NCBI GenBank assembly: GCA_020445765.1
Contig: JAGRFY010000007.1
Location: 1-64,000, forward strand
Length of the DNA stretch: 64,000 nt
Direction: 5' to 3'
Source of the DNA: Rhodocyclaceae bacterium
GTDB taxonomy: Bacteria > Pseudomonadota > Gammaproteobacteria > Burkholderiales > Rhodocyclaceae
Shown here: piece after piece, positions 10,242-21,459 of the stretch
Position numbering within the stretch: the stretch's first letter is position 1
How the letters are laid out: every line of letters begins with the position of its first letter
Made by a program: the position numbers and the translations under genes
Notes under the pieces: model-generated
Told to the model about the DNA's origin: nothing
What the model saw: only the letters and a program-made list of their open reading frames with translations
Database searches by the model: none

Positions 10242-10775
10242 CTACTGCTGGCCGATGCCGGGAATGTTCTTCAGCATTTCCGGTAGATTGATGTTGCCGA
10301 CCCCGGGCAACTGCATTTGCGCGGAACCCGGCTTCTGGCCGGCCGGGCAAGGCCCGGTCCAGCGCGCGTCGATCTGCATGCGGGCTTCCTGCATGCCGTG
10401 CTGAGGCGGATCGAATCGAGTCACCACCTCGCCCTGATAGTGGGACTCGTACTGACCGGTGAATTCGCCGCGGGTGCTGGCCGTGCCGCCGTTGACCTTG
10501 CAGGTGGTCTCGATCGTCGTCCGTTCGCCGGCTCGGGTGATGCGGGGTGTTTCGCAGTCGCCCTGCTGCCGGGTCGCCTGGGACAGCAGGTCGGCGTCGG
10601 TCTTTTCGTCGATGCACTGGCTCATTGTCATCTGTTGGCCGCCCAGCACCGACATTGCGGTCTTGATCTCCCACAGGCCGGGCTTGCGCTTCGGCAGATC
10701 GGTGGCCAGTGCGAGGCTCGGCGCCAGCAGCAACGAAAACAGCGAAACTGTCGCCCAGGTCGAACGTTGCGGCAT
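10242..10775 (-). CDS. DUF3617 periplasmic protein
   Basis: 177 residues with a clear signal peptide (WATVSLFSLLLAPSLALA, cleavage before TDLPKRKPG). The mature part follows the DUF3617 plan: RKPGLWEIKTAMSVLGGQQM, QCIDEKTDADLL, a paired-Cys beta-rich core, and a Pro-rich Cys (WTGPCPAGQKPG) near the end. ATG at 10775 has GGGAG 8 bases upstream and is preferred to a frame extension to 10808. Function unknown. In proteobacteria these proteins are often exported and small. It stands between gatB and the DUF1499 gene on the same strand. Confidence 0.82.
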   Translation of the reverse strand: MPQRSTWATVSLFSLLLAPSLALATDLPKRKPGLWEIKTAMSVLGGQQMTMSQCIDEKTDADLLSQATRQQGDCETPRITRAGERTTIETTCKVNGGTASTRGEFTGQYESHYQGEVVTRFDPPQHGMQEARMQIDARWTGPCPAGQKPGSAQMQLPGVGNINLPEMLKNIPGIGQQ

Positions 10776-10846
10776 CTCGGGATCTCCCACGTGTGCGAAT
10801 TCGGCCATGCTATCAGCAGCCGCTACCGCCGGTCGCGCGGTGTGTT

Positions 10847-12307
10847 TCAGTTCGTCAGCTTGCGTCGCAGCAACTCATTCACCTGGGTCGGATTGGCCTT
10901 GCCGCGGCTGGCTTTCATGACCTGTCCGACCAAAGCGTTGAGGGCCTTTTCCTTGCCGGCGCGAAACTCGTCGACCGATTTCTGGTTGGCGGCGAGCACT
11001 TCGTCCACCAATGCTTCGATCGCGCCGCTGTCGGTGACCTGCTTCAGGCCCTGTGCTTCGATGATCGCGTCGGCGCTGTCGCCGTTGCCGCTCCACAGCG
11101 CGTCGAAAACCTTCTTGCCGATGTTGTTGGAGATCGTGTTGTCGGCGATCCGGCTGACCAGACCCGCCAGCTGCGCCGGCGACAGCGGCGCGTCGGCGAC
11201 ATCGATCTCGGCCTTGTTCAGCCGCGCCGAAAATTCGCCCATGATCCAGTTGGCGCAAGGCTTGGCGAGCGCCATGCCGGCGGCCTCGACGGTCTCGAGA
11301 TAGTAGCGGGCGAGTTCGCGCGACGAGGTCAGCGTGACGGCATCGTAGGCGCTCAGGCCGTGACTCTGCTGCAGGCGCGAGGCCAGCGCCGACGGCAGTT
11401 CGGGCATCGACGCGCGGACCTGGTCGACCCAGTCCGCACCGATCGCCAGCGGCAGCAGGTCCGGGTCGGGGAAATAGCGGTAGTCGTGAGCGTCTTCCTT
11501 GCTGCGCATCATCCGGGTCTCGCCGCTGTCCGGATCGAACAGCACGGTGGCCTGGTGCACGCGGCCGCCGTCCTCGAGCAGTTCGATCTGCCACTGGACC
11601 TCGTAGTCGATCGCCTGCTGCAGGAAACGGAAGGAGTTGAGGTTCTTGATCTCGCGCCGCGTGCCGAAGGTCGCATCGCCACGCCGTCGCACCGACACGT
11701 TGGCGTCGCAGCGGAACGAGCCCTCCTGCATGTTGCCGTCGCAGATGTCGATCCAGCGGACCAGGGTATGGAGGGTCTTGGCATAGGCCACGGCCTCGGC
11801 CGACGAGCGCATGTCGGGTTCCGACACGATTTCGAGCAGCGGCGTGCCGGCGCGGTTGAGATCGATGCCGCTCATGCCGTGGAAATCTTCGTGCAGGCTC
11901 TTGCCGGCGTCTTCCTCCAGGTGGGCACGGGTCAGCCGCACCGACTTGTCGTAGGCATCGTCACCGTCTCCGACGCGAATCGAGACTTCGCCGCCGGCGA
12001 CCACCGGCAGTTCGTACTGGCTGATCTGGTAGCCCTTCGGCAGGTCCGGATAGAAGTAGTTCTTGCGCGCGAAGACGCTCTTCGGCGCGATCGCCGCGCC
12101 GGTGGCGAGGCCGAACCGGATCGCCCGCTCGACCGCACCGCGGTTCAGCACCGGCAGCACTCCCGGCAGCGCGATATCCACCGCGCTGGCCTGCGCATTC
12201 GGCTCGGCGCCGAATGCGGTCGATGCCCCCGAAAAGATCTTCGACGCGGTGGTGAGCTGGGCATGGATCTCCAGCCCGATCACCACTTCCCAGTCTGCTT
12301 GGCTCAT
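10847..12307 (-). CDS. gatB: Asp/Glu-tRNA amidotransferase subunit B
   Basis: Subunit of GatCAB, which converts Glu-tRNA(Gln) and/or Asp-tRNA(Asn) to the amidated forms. It phosphorylates the misacylated tRNA and binds its 3' end. 486 residues. Signatures are [13 protein letters not shown] at the start, [37 protein letters not shown] and [17 protein letters not shown]; the C-terminal YqeY-like tail ends [16 protein letters not shown]. It is separated from gatA by a lipoprotein gene, which is unusual. Confidence 0.97.
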   Translation of the reverse strand: MSQADWEVVIGLEIHAQLTTASKIFSGASTAFGAEPNAQASAVDIALPGVLPVLNRGAVERAIRFGLATGAAIAPKSVFARKNYFYPDLPKGYQISQYELPVVAGGEVSIRVGDGDDAYDKSVRLTRAHLEEDAGKSLHEDFHGMSGIDLNRAGTPLLEIVSEPDMRSSAEAVAYAKTLHTLVRWIDICDGNMQEGSFRCDANVSVRRRGDATFGTRREIKNLNSFRFLQQAIDYEVQWQIELLEDGGRVHQATVLFDPDSGETRMMRSKEDAHDYRYFPDPDLLPLAIGADWVDQVRASMPELPSALASRLQQSHGLSAYDAVTLTSSRELARYYLETVEAAGMALAKPCANWIMGEFSARLNKAEIDVADAPLSPAQLAGLVSRIADNTISNNIGKKVFDALWSGNGDSADAIIEAQGLKQVTDSGAIEALVDEVLAANQKSVDEFRAGKEKALNALVGQVMKASRGKANPTQVNELLRRKLTN

Positions 12308-12326
12308 CCTCGTGTCCGATTTCCGA

Positions 12327-12818
12327 TCAATCGCATTTGCCGGTCGGCTTGTCCATCAGGATCGGCCACAGGTAGTCGGCGGCATTGCCGCTGCAGTGGC
12401 GATTGCAGTCGGCGAAGGCGACCGTGAATTTCCGACCCTGTTCCCACATCCTGATCTTGCAGCCCTTGGCCGACGCAAGTTCGACGTGTGGTGCGGAGCG
12501 CACCTGCTTGAAGTCGCCGTCCTCGAATCGGCAACGGCCACGGCGCGGAATGTTCACGTTGGCGTGAAAGTGACGCACTCGCGACTCGGCGACGTCGAGT
12601 TTGGCGTCGCCGTTGTAGCCGGTGATGTTCTTGAAGCGGCACTCGTTGGCCAAGTTCAGACGCTTGACCTTGGGTTTCTCGACCTTCGGCGGCGGCGGCG
12701 GCGGCGGCGCCGGTTTCTCGGTCGGCGGTGGCGGGGGCGGGGGCGGCGGCGTCGCGCAGGACGCCGCCAGGGCGATCAGGCCGACGGTCAGCAGGCGCTG
12801 GAATACGGTTCGCTTCAT
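12327..12818 (-). CDS. Polyproline-rich lipoprotein inserted in the gat operon
   Basis: 163 residues. A signal sequence and lipobox (LIALAASC, Cys21) predict a lipid-anchored envelope protein. Two proline runs of 9 and 7 residues, separated by TEKPA, follow as a rigid spacer, then a Lys/Val/Pro linker. The C-terminal domain (about 60-163) has four to five cysteines ([43 protein letters not shown]), suggesting disulfides. The start at 12818 is chosen by the signal peptide; the frame is open far upstream, but only as antisense to gatA. It lies 17 bases after gatA and 19 before gatB, so it is in the operon. No family recognised. Confidence 0.85.
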   Translation of the reverse strand: MKRTVFQRLLTVGLIALAASCATPPPPPPPPPTEKPAPPPPPPPKVEKPKVKRLNLANECRFKNITGYNGDAKLDVAESRVRHFHANVNIPRRGRCRFEDGDFKQVRSAPHVELASAKGCKIRMWEQGRKFTVAFADCNRHCSGNAADYLWPILMDKPTGKCD

Positions 12819-12835
12819 GGGAATTCCCCTCGTCC

Positions 12836-14290
12836 TCACTCGCCCGCGGGTCGGGCCAGATGCCAATCGGTGGCCTGCTGAAAGCGGTGGGCGGCATTCA
12901 GCAGCCGCGCTTCTGCAAAATAGTTGCCGATCAATTGCAGGCCGACCGGCAGTCCGCCTTGACCGAAGCCGGCCGGCAGCGACAGGGCGGGCAGGCCGGC
13001 CAGGTTGATCGCGACGGTATAGATGTCCCCGAGATACATCTGCACCGGATCGTCGCACTTGGCGCCGAGCGCGTAGGCGGTGGTCGGCGCGGTCGGGCCG
13101 GCGATGACGTCGCACTGCCCGAAGGCCCGCCGGAAATCGTCGGCGATCAGCCGTCGCAGCTTTTGCGCCTGCAGATAGTAGGCGTCGTAGTAGCCGTGGG
13201 AGAGCACGTAGGTGCCGACCAGAATGCGTCGCTTGACTTCGGCGCCGAAGCCCTCTGCCCGGCTCCTGCAGTACATCTCGGCCAGATCCGCGTACTCGGC
13301 GGCGCGGTGACCGTAGCGCACGCCGTCGAAGCGAGACAGGTTGGAGCTGGCCTCGGCTGGCGCGATCACGTAGTAGGCCGGAATGGCCAGGCGCGAGTTG
13401 GGCAGGTCGATGTCGACGGTGATGGCACCGAGGCTGCGGTAGGTGTCGAGCGCGGCTTCGACCGCAGCGCGCACGTCGGCGTCCATGCCCTCGCCGAAGT
13501 ATTCTCGCGGCAGGCCGATCTTGAGGCCCTCGATCGACCCGTCGAGATCGCGGCCGAAGTCCTCGGCCGGCCGCGCCAGGCTGGTGGAGTCCCGCGGGTC
13601 GAAGCCGGCCATGGCCGACAGCACCGGCGCGCAATCCGCTGCACTGCGAGCGAGCACGCCGCCCTGGTCGAGCGACGAGGCGTAGGCGATCATGCCGTAG
13701 CGAGACACCACGCCGTAGGTCGGCTTGATGCCGGTGACGCCGCAGAACGAGGCGGGCTGTCGAACCGAGCCGCCGGTATCGGTGCCGGTGGCAACCGGAA
13801 TCAAGCCATCCGCGACCGCGGCAGCGGAGCCGCCGGAGGATCCGCCCGGAACACGCGAGGTGTCCCACGGATTGCGCGCGGCGCCAAAATGCGAATTTTC
13901 GTTCGACGAACCCATCGCGAATTCGTCCATGTTGGTCTTGCCGACCAGCACCGTGCCGGCCTTCTTCAGTTGCGAGACGACATGGGCGTCGTACGGGCTG
14001 ACGAAGTTCGCCAGCATCTTCGACGCGCAGGTGGTGGGCATGCCTTCGGTGCAGAAGACGTCCTTGTGCGCCAGTGGAATACCGGTCAGCGGACCTGCCT
14101 CGCCGGCCGCGATGCGCGCATCGGCGGCGGCTGCCGCTGCCAGCGCGCCATCCGCGTCGACATGCACGAAGGCGTTGATGCGCGGGTTCCCGGCGGCGAT
14201 GCGGTCGAGCACGGAACGAGTCAGTTCGACGCTGGAGATCCGCCTGTCGGCAAGCGCCGATGCAAGCTCCTGAAGGCTGGCGTTCAGCAT
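12836..14290 (-). CDS. gatA: Asp/Glu-tRNA amidotransferase subunit A
   Basis: Amidase-signature enzyme that releases ammonia from glutamine or asparagine and channels it to GatB. 484 residues. The catalytic Ser-cisSer-Lys set is visible: Lys in LAHKDVFCT, the Ser-rich loop [15 protein letters not shown] and the nucleophile region [16 protein letters not shown]. The C-terminal [20 protein letters not shown] is the usual amidase end. gatC precedes it by 42 bases; the lipoprotein gene follows it by 17. Confidence 0.97.
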   Translation of the reverse strand: MLNASLQELASALADRRISSVELTRSVLDRIAAGNPRINAFVHVDADGALAAAAAADARIAAGEAGPLTGIPLAHKDVFCTEGMPTTCASKMLANFVSPYDAHVVSQLKKAGTVLVGKTNMDEFAMGSSNENSHFGAARNPWDTSRVPGGSSGGSAAAVADGLIPVATGTDTGGSVRQPASFCGVTGIKPTYGVVSRYGMIAYASSLDQGGVLARSAADCAPVLSAMAGFDPRDSTSLARPAEDFGRDLDGSIEGLKIGLPREYFGEGMDADVRAAVEAALDTYRSLGAITVDIDLPNSRLAIPAYYVIAPAEASSNLSRFDGVRYGHRAAEYADLAEMYCRSRAEGFGAEVKRRILVGTYVLSHGYYDAYYLQAQKLRRLIADDFRRAFGQCDVIAGPTAPTTAYALGAKCDDPVQMYLGDIYTVAINLAGLPALSLPAGFGQGGLPVGLQLIGNYFAEARLLNAAHRFQQATDWHLARPAGE

Positions 14291-14332
14291 GATTCGGTGG
14301 GATCGAAAAGGAAGGATTGCCCGGAGGAAAGG

Positions 14333-14620
14333 CTACTCGATAACCCGCGGCACCAGATACAGACCGGCTTCGGTGGCCGGTGCCACCCGCTGAAAGGCGT
14401 CGCGCTGGTCGGTTTCGGTGACGACGTCATCGCGCAGGCGCTGGTAAAGCTCCTGAGGATGCGACATCGGCTCGACACCGCTGGTGTCGACCGCCTGCAT
14501 CTGCTCGACCAGGTCGAAAATGCCGTTGAGCTTGGCCAGCGCGTCTTCGGCCTCGCCCGGCCCGAGTTCGATGCGTGCCAGACGGGCAACGTGTTTGACC
14601 TGATCGATATCGAGCGACAT
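14333..14620 (-). CDS. gatC: Asp/Glu-tRNA amidotransferase subunit C
   Basis: Small 95-residue stabilising subunit of GatCAB that wraps GatA and GatB. The family plan is clear: [39 protein letters not shown], then [19 protein letters not shown]. The start at 14620 fits the family; the frame is open to 14665, but the extra 15 residues match nothing. It is the first gene of the gat operon and is divergent from mreB with a 96-base gap, which must hold promoters for both. Confidence 0.94.
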   Translation of the reverse strand: MSLDIDQVKHVARLARIELGPGEAEDALAKLNGIFDLVEQMQAVDTSGVEPMSHPQELYQRLRDDVVTETDQRDAFQRVAPATEAGLYLVPRVIE

Positions 14621-14701
14621 GGCTTTGCAAACTTGCGGAGGGTGCAGGGGATTGTAGGTTATCATATTCGTTTATCTCGCCCCGTTCCTTCCCCGGAATA
14701 A

Positions 14702-15760
<1,059 letters not shown>

Positions 15761-15823
15761 CCGATGGTCCACAGCTGCGCGGCCGCGGGCGTCACCGGGC
15801 GGCCGCGTCTTCGTTGACGCTGC

Positions 15824-16723
15824 ATGTCGCTGATCGGACACAACACCCCTCCAATCTTCAAGCGCGGCCCGGCGCCTACGGTGCGGCTGATGCTCTACGT
15901 GTCGGCGGCGCTGGTGCTGCTGGTCACCGACCTCAAGTTCCGCTATCTCGAGTTCATGCGGCAGACCGTCGCGGTGGTCCTGTACCCGGTCGAGCGGGCG
16001 GCCGCCACGCCGGCGGATCTGGTGCTCAATGCCGCCACCTATTTCGCGACGCTGGCCAAGGTGCAACAGGAGAACGCGCTGCTGCGGCGCCAGCAACTGC
16101 GCATGTCCGAGCAACTGATGCGCCATGAGCAACTGGCGCGGGAGAACAGCCGCCTGCGCACCCTGCTCGGCATGCGCGAGGAACTGCCGGCGCGCTCGGT
16201 GGCCGCCGACGTGCTCTACGCCGCCCACGACCCGTTCTCGCGCAAGGTGATCCTCGATCGCGGCTCGACCCACGGCATCGCCAAGGGCGACGCCGTCGTC
16301 GACGAGCGCGGCGTGATCGGGCAGGTCACGCGGGTGCATCCGATCCAGGCCGAGGTCACGCTGCTCACCGACAAGGAGCAGGCGATTCCGATCGCAGTCC
16401 AGCGCAACGGACTACGCGGCGTGGTGTTCGGCGCCGGCGCCGGTCAGCTCGAATTGCGCTACCTGCCGGCGACTGCCGACGTCGAGCCCGGCGACACCCT
16501 GGTGACGTCGGGACTCGACGGCCTCTATCTGCCGGGACTGCCGGTGGCCAAGGTGCTGCGGGTCGATCGCGATACCCAGGCCTTCGCCCGCATCTTCTGC
16601 GCGCCGGTGGGCGGGGTCGAGCAAAGTACGCAGGTGCTGGTGATGGGCCGACTGAACCTGCCCTTGCCGCCAATGGGCGGTGGCAACGACGCCGTCGTCG
16701 CCAAGGCCGGCGGAGGCTCCTGA
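15824..16723 (+). CDS. mreC: Rod shape-determining protein MreC
   Basis: Periplasmic elongasome scaffold that activates PBP2-RodA. 299 residues: a transmembrane anchor at about 22-36 (LMLYVSAALVLLVTDL), a coiled coil at about 70-112 (KVQQENALLRRQQLRMSEQL) and beta-barrel domains containing RKVILDRGSTHGI, DERGVIGQV and GDTLVTSGLDGLYLPGLPV, the classical MreC core. Its stop and the mreD start overlap by one base (TGATG), indicating translational coupling. Confidence 0.96.
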   Translation: MSLIGHNTPPIFKRGPAPTVRLMLYVSAALVLLVTDLKFRYLEFMRQTVAVVLYPVERAAATPADLVLNAATYFATLAKVQQENALLRRQQLRMSEQLMRHEQLARENSRLRTLLGMREELPARSVAADVLYAAHDPFSRKVILDRGSTHGIAKGDAVVDERGVIGQVTRVHPIQAEVTLLTDKEQAIPIAVQRNGLRGVVFGAGAGQLELRYLPATADVEPGDTLVTSGLDGLYLPGLPVAKVLRVDRDTQAFARIFCAPVGGVEQSTQVLVMGRLNLPLPPMGGGNDAVVAKAGGGS

Positions 16724-17244
16724 TGCAGCCGACCAATCGCAGTCAGCGCATCCTGCAGCCGGTCAAGCTCTGGTACCTGTACCTGTCGCTGTTGATCGCC
16801 TTCGCCCTGACCCTGATCCCGACCGGTCACTTGCCCGGCGTTCCCGATTGGCTGGCCCTGGTGCTCGCCTTCTGGAGCGTACGCGAACCGCTGCGGGTGA
16901 GCCTGGGCACCGGCTTCGTCTTCGGACTGCTGGTCGACGTCGGGCATGGTGCCGCGCTCGGCCAGCACGCGCTCGCATACGTGCTGCTGACCTACGGCGC
17001 GAATGCCCTGTCACGGCGCGTATTGTGGTTTTCGCCACTCGAGCAGGCCTTGCACATCCTGCCGCTGTTGCTGTTGGTCCATGTGGTGATGGTGGTGGTG
17101 CGCATGCTCTCCGGTGCCGACTTTCCGGGCTGGTGGTATTTCACCGGCAGCTTCACTGCCGCGCTGCTGTGGGTGCCGATGCATTTCGTGCTGCTGTTCC
17201 CCCAGTTCCGTCCGGTCGAGCGCGACGACAACCGCCCGATCTGA
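16723..17244 (+). CDS. mreD: Rod shape-determining protein MreD
   Basis: Inner-membrane partner of MreC, 173 residues. About five hydrophobic helices are visible (for example LYLSLLIAFALTLIP, LALVLAFWSVREPL, VLLTYGANALS, ILPLLLLVHVVMVVVRML and FTAALLWVPMHFVLLF). RVSLGTGFVFGLLVDVGHGAALGQHALAY contains the usual MreD glycine/aspartate pattern. It is the least conserved Mre protein; the call rests on topology and on its overlap with mreC. Confidence 0.93.
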   Translation: MQPTNRSQRILQPVKLWYLYLSLLIAFALTLIPTGHLPGVPDWLALVLAFWSVREPLRVSLGTGFVFGLLVDVGHGAALGQHALAYVLLTYGANALSRRVLWFSPLEQALHILPLLLLVHVVMVVVRMLSGADFPGWWYFTGSFTAALLWVPMHFVLLFPQFRPVERDDNRPI

Positions 17245-17268
17245 GCGCAGCGCCGATTCACCGATCCA

Positions 17269-19185
17269 ATGAGCTTCGACGACCCGGAACAGGAACTCCA
17301 GCATTTCCGCAGCCGCCTGCTGGTGGCCGGGGGCTTCATGCTGGTGTGCTTCGCGTTGCTGGTGGCACGATTCGGCTGGCTGCAGATCAATCGCTTCGAC
17401 TACTACCATACCCGCGCCGAGGACAACCGGATCGCGCTGGTGCCGATCTCGCCGAACCGTGGCCTGATCGTCGATCGCGACGGCGAAGTGCTGGCGCGCA
17501 ATTACGCCGCCTACACGCTGGAGATCGCACCGACCCATTTCCGCCAGGCCGACGCCTTGTTCGACCAACTGGCCTCGGTGGTCGAGATCACGCCACGCGA
17601 TCGCCGACGCTTCAGCAAGATCCTCGACGAAAGCCGCAACTTCGACAGCGTGCCGATCCGCATCCGACTGACCGACGAGGAGGTCGCGCGCTTCGTTGCC
17701 CGTCGCTTCGAGTTCGAGGGGGTCGAGGTCAAGGCGAGACTGTTCCGCGACTATCCGAACGGCAGCCTGGCTTCCCACGTCATCGGCTACATCGGTCGCA
17801 TCAACGAGCGCGACCTCGAGCGCATCGACGCCCGGGACGAGACCGCCAACTACCGGGGCACCGAGCATATCGGAAAGGTCGGTCTCGAACAGAGCTACGA
17901 GGACGAACTGCACGGGGTCACCGGTTTCGAGGAGGTCGAGGTGGATGCCGGCGGACGTGCGGTGCGCCAGTTGCGTCGCACCCCGCCGACCTCCGGCAAC
18001 AATCTGGTGCTGACCCTCGACCGCGGTCTGCAACGGGTGGCCGAGAATGCGTTCAACGGGCGACGCGGTGCACTGGTGGCGATCGAGCCGGCCACCGGCG
18101 GCGTGCTGGCCCTGGTGTCGTCGCCGACCTTCAATCCGAACCTGTTCGTCGATGGCATCTCGACCCAGGACTGGAACGCGCTCAACACTTCGCCCGACCA
18201 TCCCTTGTTGAACCGCGCACTCGCCAGCGCCAATCCGCCGGGGTCGACCTTCAAGCCGTTCATGGCGCTGGCGGCCCTGACCACCGGCAAGCGCACGCCC
18301 GAGCAGGCGATCTCGGACCCCGGCTACTTCGACTTCGGGGGTCACCGCTTCCGCGATGACAAGGTCGGCGGGCATGGCGTGGTCGACATGTACAAGTCGA
18401 TCGCGTTTTCGTGCAATACCTACTATTACCGGCTGGCGGCGGATCTGGGCATCGAGCAGATCGCCGGCTTCATGGACGGCTTCGGCCTCGGCAGCCGCAC
18501 CGGCGTCGACCTCGAGGGCGAATCCAGTGGCGTGTTGCCTTCGCCGGAGTGGAAACGCACCCGCTTCCGGCGAGTCGAGCAGCAGAAATGGTTTGCCGGC
18601 GAAACCATCTCGGTCGGCATCGGCCAGGGCTACAACGCCTATACGCCGATTCAGCTCGCCAGCGCCGTGGCGACGCTGGCTGCCGATGGCGTGCGCTTCA
18701 GGCCCCATCTGGTGCGCTACGTCGAGGACGTGCGTACCGGCGCGCGTCGGGTGATCGAACCGGAACCCTTGACCCGACTGCCGCTGGCTCGCGAGCACGT
18801 CGATTTCATCAAGCGCGCGATGGAGGGCGTCAACCTCGAAGGTACCGGCCGGCGTGCATTCAAGGGTGCCGGCTACCGGGTCGCGGGCAAGACCGGTACC
18901 GCCCAGGTGTTCTCGCTGCGAGGGGCCACCTACCGCGAGAAGCAGATTCGCGAACGCCTGCGCGACCACTCCCTCTACGTGGCCTTCGCACCGGTCGACA
19001 AGCCGGCGATCGCACTTGCGGTCCTGGTCGAGAACGGCGGCTTCGGATCCCAGGCCGCCGCGCCGATCGCCCGCCAGGTGCTCGACTACTATCTGCTCGG
19101 GATCGAGCCCGACGAGCCGGCGCTGCCCGATGAAGAGGCGAGCGACGAGTTCGAGCCGACGCCGGCCGCCGGAGCGGCGCAATGA
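17269..19185 (+). CDS. mrdA: Penicillin-binding protein 2 (elongation transpeptidase)
   Basis: Class B PBP that cross-links peptidoglycan during lateral growth, in complex with RodA. 638 residues. It has one N-terminal membrane anchor (LLVAGGFMLVCFALLVARF), a dimerisation/pedestal domain (about 45-250, with the PISPNRGLIVDRDGE motif) and a transpeptidase domain. Active-site motifs are S-x-x-K in PPGSTFKPF, S-x-N in AFSCNTYYY and K-T-G-T in AGKTGTAQV. The stop overlaps the mrdB start by 4 bases (ATGA). Confidence 0.97.
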   Translation: MSFDDPEQELQHFRSRLLVAGGFMLVCFALLVARFGWLQINRFDYYHTRAEDNRIALVPISPNRGLIVDRDGEVLARNYAAYTLEIAPTHFRQADALFDQLASVVEITPRDRRRFSKILDESRNFDSVPIRIRLTDEEVARFVARRFEFEGVEVKARLFRDYPNGSLASHVIGYIGRINERDLERIDARDETANYRGTEHIGKVGLEQSYEDELHGVTGFEEVEVDAGGRAVRQLRRTPPTSGNNLVLTLDRGLQRVAENAFNGRRGALVAIEPATGGVLALVSSPTFNPNLFVDGISTQDWNALNTSPDHPLLNRALASANPPGSTFKPFMALAALTTGKRTPEQAISDPGYFDFGGHRFRDDKVGGHGVVDMYKSIAFSCNTYYYRLAADLGIEQIAGFMDGFGLGSRTGVDLEGESSGVLPSPEWKRTRFRRVEQQKWFAGETISVGIGQGYNAYTPIQLASAVATLAADGVRFRPHLVRYVEDVRTGARRVIEPEPLTRLPLAREHVDFIKRAMEGVNLEGTGRRAFKGAGYRVAGKTGTAQVFSLRGATYREKQIRERLRDHSLYVAFAPVDKPAIALAVLVENGGFGSQAAAPIARQVLDYYLLGIEPDEPALPDEEASDEFEPTPAAGAAQ

Positions 19186-20327
19186 CCGGGCGCCGCTTCG
19201 ATTTGCGCCGCGCCCTGGTCGGGCTGCTCGAGCCGCTCGATCCGATCCTGCTGGTACTGCTGTGCCTGTTGCTCGGCTACTCGTTTACGCTGATGGCCAG
19301 TGCCTCGCCGGCGCGGATGGAATCGCAGATGATCAACTCGGCGGTGGCGGTGGTGGTCATGTGGGTCACGGCGCGACTGCCGATCCAGCGCATCCTCGCA
19401 CTGGCGCTGCCGGTGTATCTGATCGGGGTGCTGCTGCTGGTGGCGGTCGCAGTGTTCGGCGAAACATCCAAGGGTGCCCAGCGCTGGCTCAACATCGGCG
19501 TCGCGCGGATTCAGCCCTCGGAGATCATGAAGATCGCCGTGCCGCTGATGCTGGCCTGGTATTTCCACCATCGCGAAGGGGCGGTCAACGCCCGTGACTT
19601 CGTCGCAGCCGGCATCCTGCTGGTGATCCCGGTCGGGCTGATCGTGCGCCAGCCCGATCTCGGCACCGCGCTGCTGGTCGCCGCGGCCGGCTTCTTCGTG
19701 CTGTTCTTCGCCGGTCTGTCGTGGAAGCTGATTGCGCCGGTGGCGGTGGCCGGCATCGTCGGCATCGGCACGATCGTCGGCTTCGGCGATCGCATCTGTC
19801 AGCCCGAGGTGGACTGGGTGGTGCTGCACGGCTATCAGAAGAACCGCGTCTGCACGCTCTTGGATCCGACCTCCGATCCGCTCGGCAAGGGTTTCCACAT
19901 CATCCAGTCCACGATCGCGATCGGATCGGGCGGCCTCGCCGGCAAGGGCTGGCGCGACGGCACCCAGACCCACCTCGCCTTCATTCCCGAACGCCATACC
20001 GACTTCATCTTCGCCGTGCTGGGCGAGGAATTCGGCTTCGTCGGTGCGTGCCTGCTGGTGTTCATGTACATTGCCCTGATCACCCGCGGATTCGTCATCG
20101 CGATGGCTGCCCCGGCACTGTCGTCGCGTCTGCTGGCCGGCGCGGTGACGATGATCTTCTTCACCTACGCCTTCGTGAACATGGGGATGGTCAGCGGCAT
20201 CCTGCCGGTGGTGGGCGTGCCCCTGCCCTTCATCAGCTATGGCGGTACGGCGCTGGTGACGCTGTGCCTCGGGCTCGGCATCCTGATGAGTGTCCAGCGT
20301 GCCCGATTGACGACCCAGAAGACATGA
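19182..20327 (+). CDS. mrdB: Peptidoglycan glycosyltransferase RodA
   Basis: SEDS-family polymerase that makes glycan strands from lipid II, paired with PBP2. 381 residues with about ten transmembrane helices. SEDS motifs include RWLNIGVARIQPSEIMKI, RQPDLGTALLVA, YQKNRVCTLLDPTSDPLG, AIGSGGLAGKGW, ERHTDFIFAVLGEEFG and the C-terminal LPFISYGGTALVTLCLGLGI. The 4-base overlap with mrdA keeps the two enzymes coupled. Confidence 0.97.
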   Translation: MTGRRFDLRRALVGLLEPLDPILLVLLCLLLGYSFTLMASASPARMESQMINSAVAVVVMWVTARLPIQRILALALPVYLIGVLLLVAVAVFGETSKGAQRWLNIGVARIQPSEIMKIAVPLMLAWYFHHREGAVNARDFVAAGILLVIPVGLIVRQPDLGTALLVAAAGFFVLFFAGLSWKLIAPVAVAGIVGIGTIVGFGDRICQPEVDWVVLHGYQKNRVCTLLDPTSDPLGKGFHIIQSTIAIGSGGLAGKGWRDGTQTHLAFIPERHTDFIFAVLGEEFGFVGACLLVFMYIALITRGFVIAMAAPALSSRLLAGAVTMIFFTYAFVNMGMVSGILPVVGVPLPFISYGGTALVTLCLGLGILMSVQRARLTTQKT

Positions 20328-20338
20328 GGAATGCGCCC

Positions 20339-21397
20339 ATGATCCTGCAATCCGGCCGGTCGACAGGTCTCGTCTTCGTCGTCGTCTGCGGGCTGCTGGC
20401 AGGCTGTGGCTCGACACCGATGGCCCCGTCGGGCGATGGCCGCGTGGCCGACGACCGGCCCGGCGGCTACTATCAGGACGACGGCCCTCACGCCAATCCG
20501 CCGACCGACCTCGATCTCATTCCGGATGCCCTGCCGCGTGACGAGCCGCTGCACCGCTATGCCAACCGACCGTACCGGGTACTGGGCCAGAGCTACACTC
20601 CGGCGACCCGGGTGGCGCCCTTCAGTCAGCGTGGCAAGGCCAGCTGGTATGGCCGCAAGTTCCACGGCAAGCGCACCGCGAGCGGGGAAGTCTACGACAT
20701 GTACAAGATGACCGCCGCCCATCCGACCTTGCCGATTCCGAGCTACGTGCGGGTGCGCAACCTCGAGAACGACCGCAGTGTGATCGTTCGCGTCAACGAC
20801 CGCGGGCCGTTCCTGCGCGGGCGCGTGATCGATCTCTCCTATACCGCGGCCCGCCGCCTCGGCTACCTCGAACAGGGCAGCGCCAGCGTCGAGGTCACGG
20901 CGATCGTGCCCGGCGAAGAGGTCGAATTGAGCAGTGGCGCGGCGGTTCGGCCGCTGCGTCGCGCCGGAAGCGACGCGACCGCGGCCGACGTCGCTGCGGT
21001 GGCTGCGCCCCAGGCGCCGCAGATCGCACCGATCGACGCGCTGGCGATGCCCGAGTCGACCGACGCGTCGGCCGCGACGGCGGCAGCGGATGCCTCGCCG
21101 CAGATGCAGGCACCGCCACCGGCCTTGCCGCAATCCCCGGTCGAGAAAGTCCCGGCCGCCGCGGGGCTCCGCCATTATCTGCAGCTCGGTGCCTTTGCCA
21201 GCCGCGAGAACGCTGAGGATTTCCGCAGCATGGCCGCCAGCGAAATCGGCGAACCGCTGGCGCGCCTGGAAATCGTGCCGCAGGGGCTGCGCTTTCGACT
21301 CCATCTGGGCCCCTATGATACGGTTGAGGAAGCGCGCGATCGTGCCGAAGCAGTCGCCGCGGCGCTCAAGCTCAAGCCCTTCATCGTCGCCCGCTGA
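20339..21397 (+). CDS. rlpA: Septal-ring lytic transglycosylase RlpA
   Basis: Outer-membrane lipoprotein that binds and, in some species, cleaves denuded glycan strands. 352 residues: signal peptide with lipobox LLAGC (Cys23), a linker, the double-psi barrel RlpA domain (about 97-190, starting GKASWYGRKFHGKRTASGE and containing VNDRGPFLRGRVIDLS), an Ala/Pro-rich spacer, and a C-terminal SPOR domain (about 278-352, LQLGAFASRENAEDFR). GAGGA at 20327-20331 is well placed for ATG 20339; an ATG at 20324 overlapping the rodA stop is the alternative. Confidence 0.94.
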   Translation: MILQSGRSTGLVFVVVCGLLAGCGSTPMAPSGDGRVADDRPGGYYQDDGPHANPPTDLDLIPDALPRDEPLHRYANRPYRVLGQSYTPATRVAPFSQRGKASWYGRKFHGKRTASGEVYDMYKMTAAHPTLPIPSYVRVRNLENDRSVIVRVNDRGPFLRGRVIDLSYTAARRLGYLEQGSASVEVTAIVPGEEVELSSGAAVRPLRRAGSDATAADVAAVAAPQAPQIAPIDALAMPESTDASAATAAADASPQMQAPPPALPQSPVEKVPAAAGLRHYLQLGAFASRENAEDFRSMAASEIGEPLARLEIVPQGLRFRLHLGPYDTVEEARDRAEAVAAALKLKPFIVAR

Positions 21398-21459
21398 GCC
21401 CCACGTCCGGTGCCCTCGCCGCAACTCCGATCCAATCCGTACCAAGTGATATCCAGCCC

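Noticed and set aside
12664..12800. Glycine-rich plus-strand frame ([17 protein letters not shown])
   Set aside because: It is the reverse complement of the proline codon runs in the lipoprotein gene.
12819..13868. Upstream extension of the lipoprotein frame through gatA
   Set aside because: The extension is antisense-phase coding of gatA on the same strand in another frame, Arg-rich, and places the lipoprotein signal in the middle of the protein.
17011..19182. 723-residue minus-strand open frame opposite mrdA
   Set aside because: Antisense shadow; the plus strand encodes PBP2 with all catalytic motifs.
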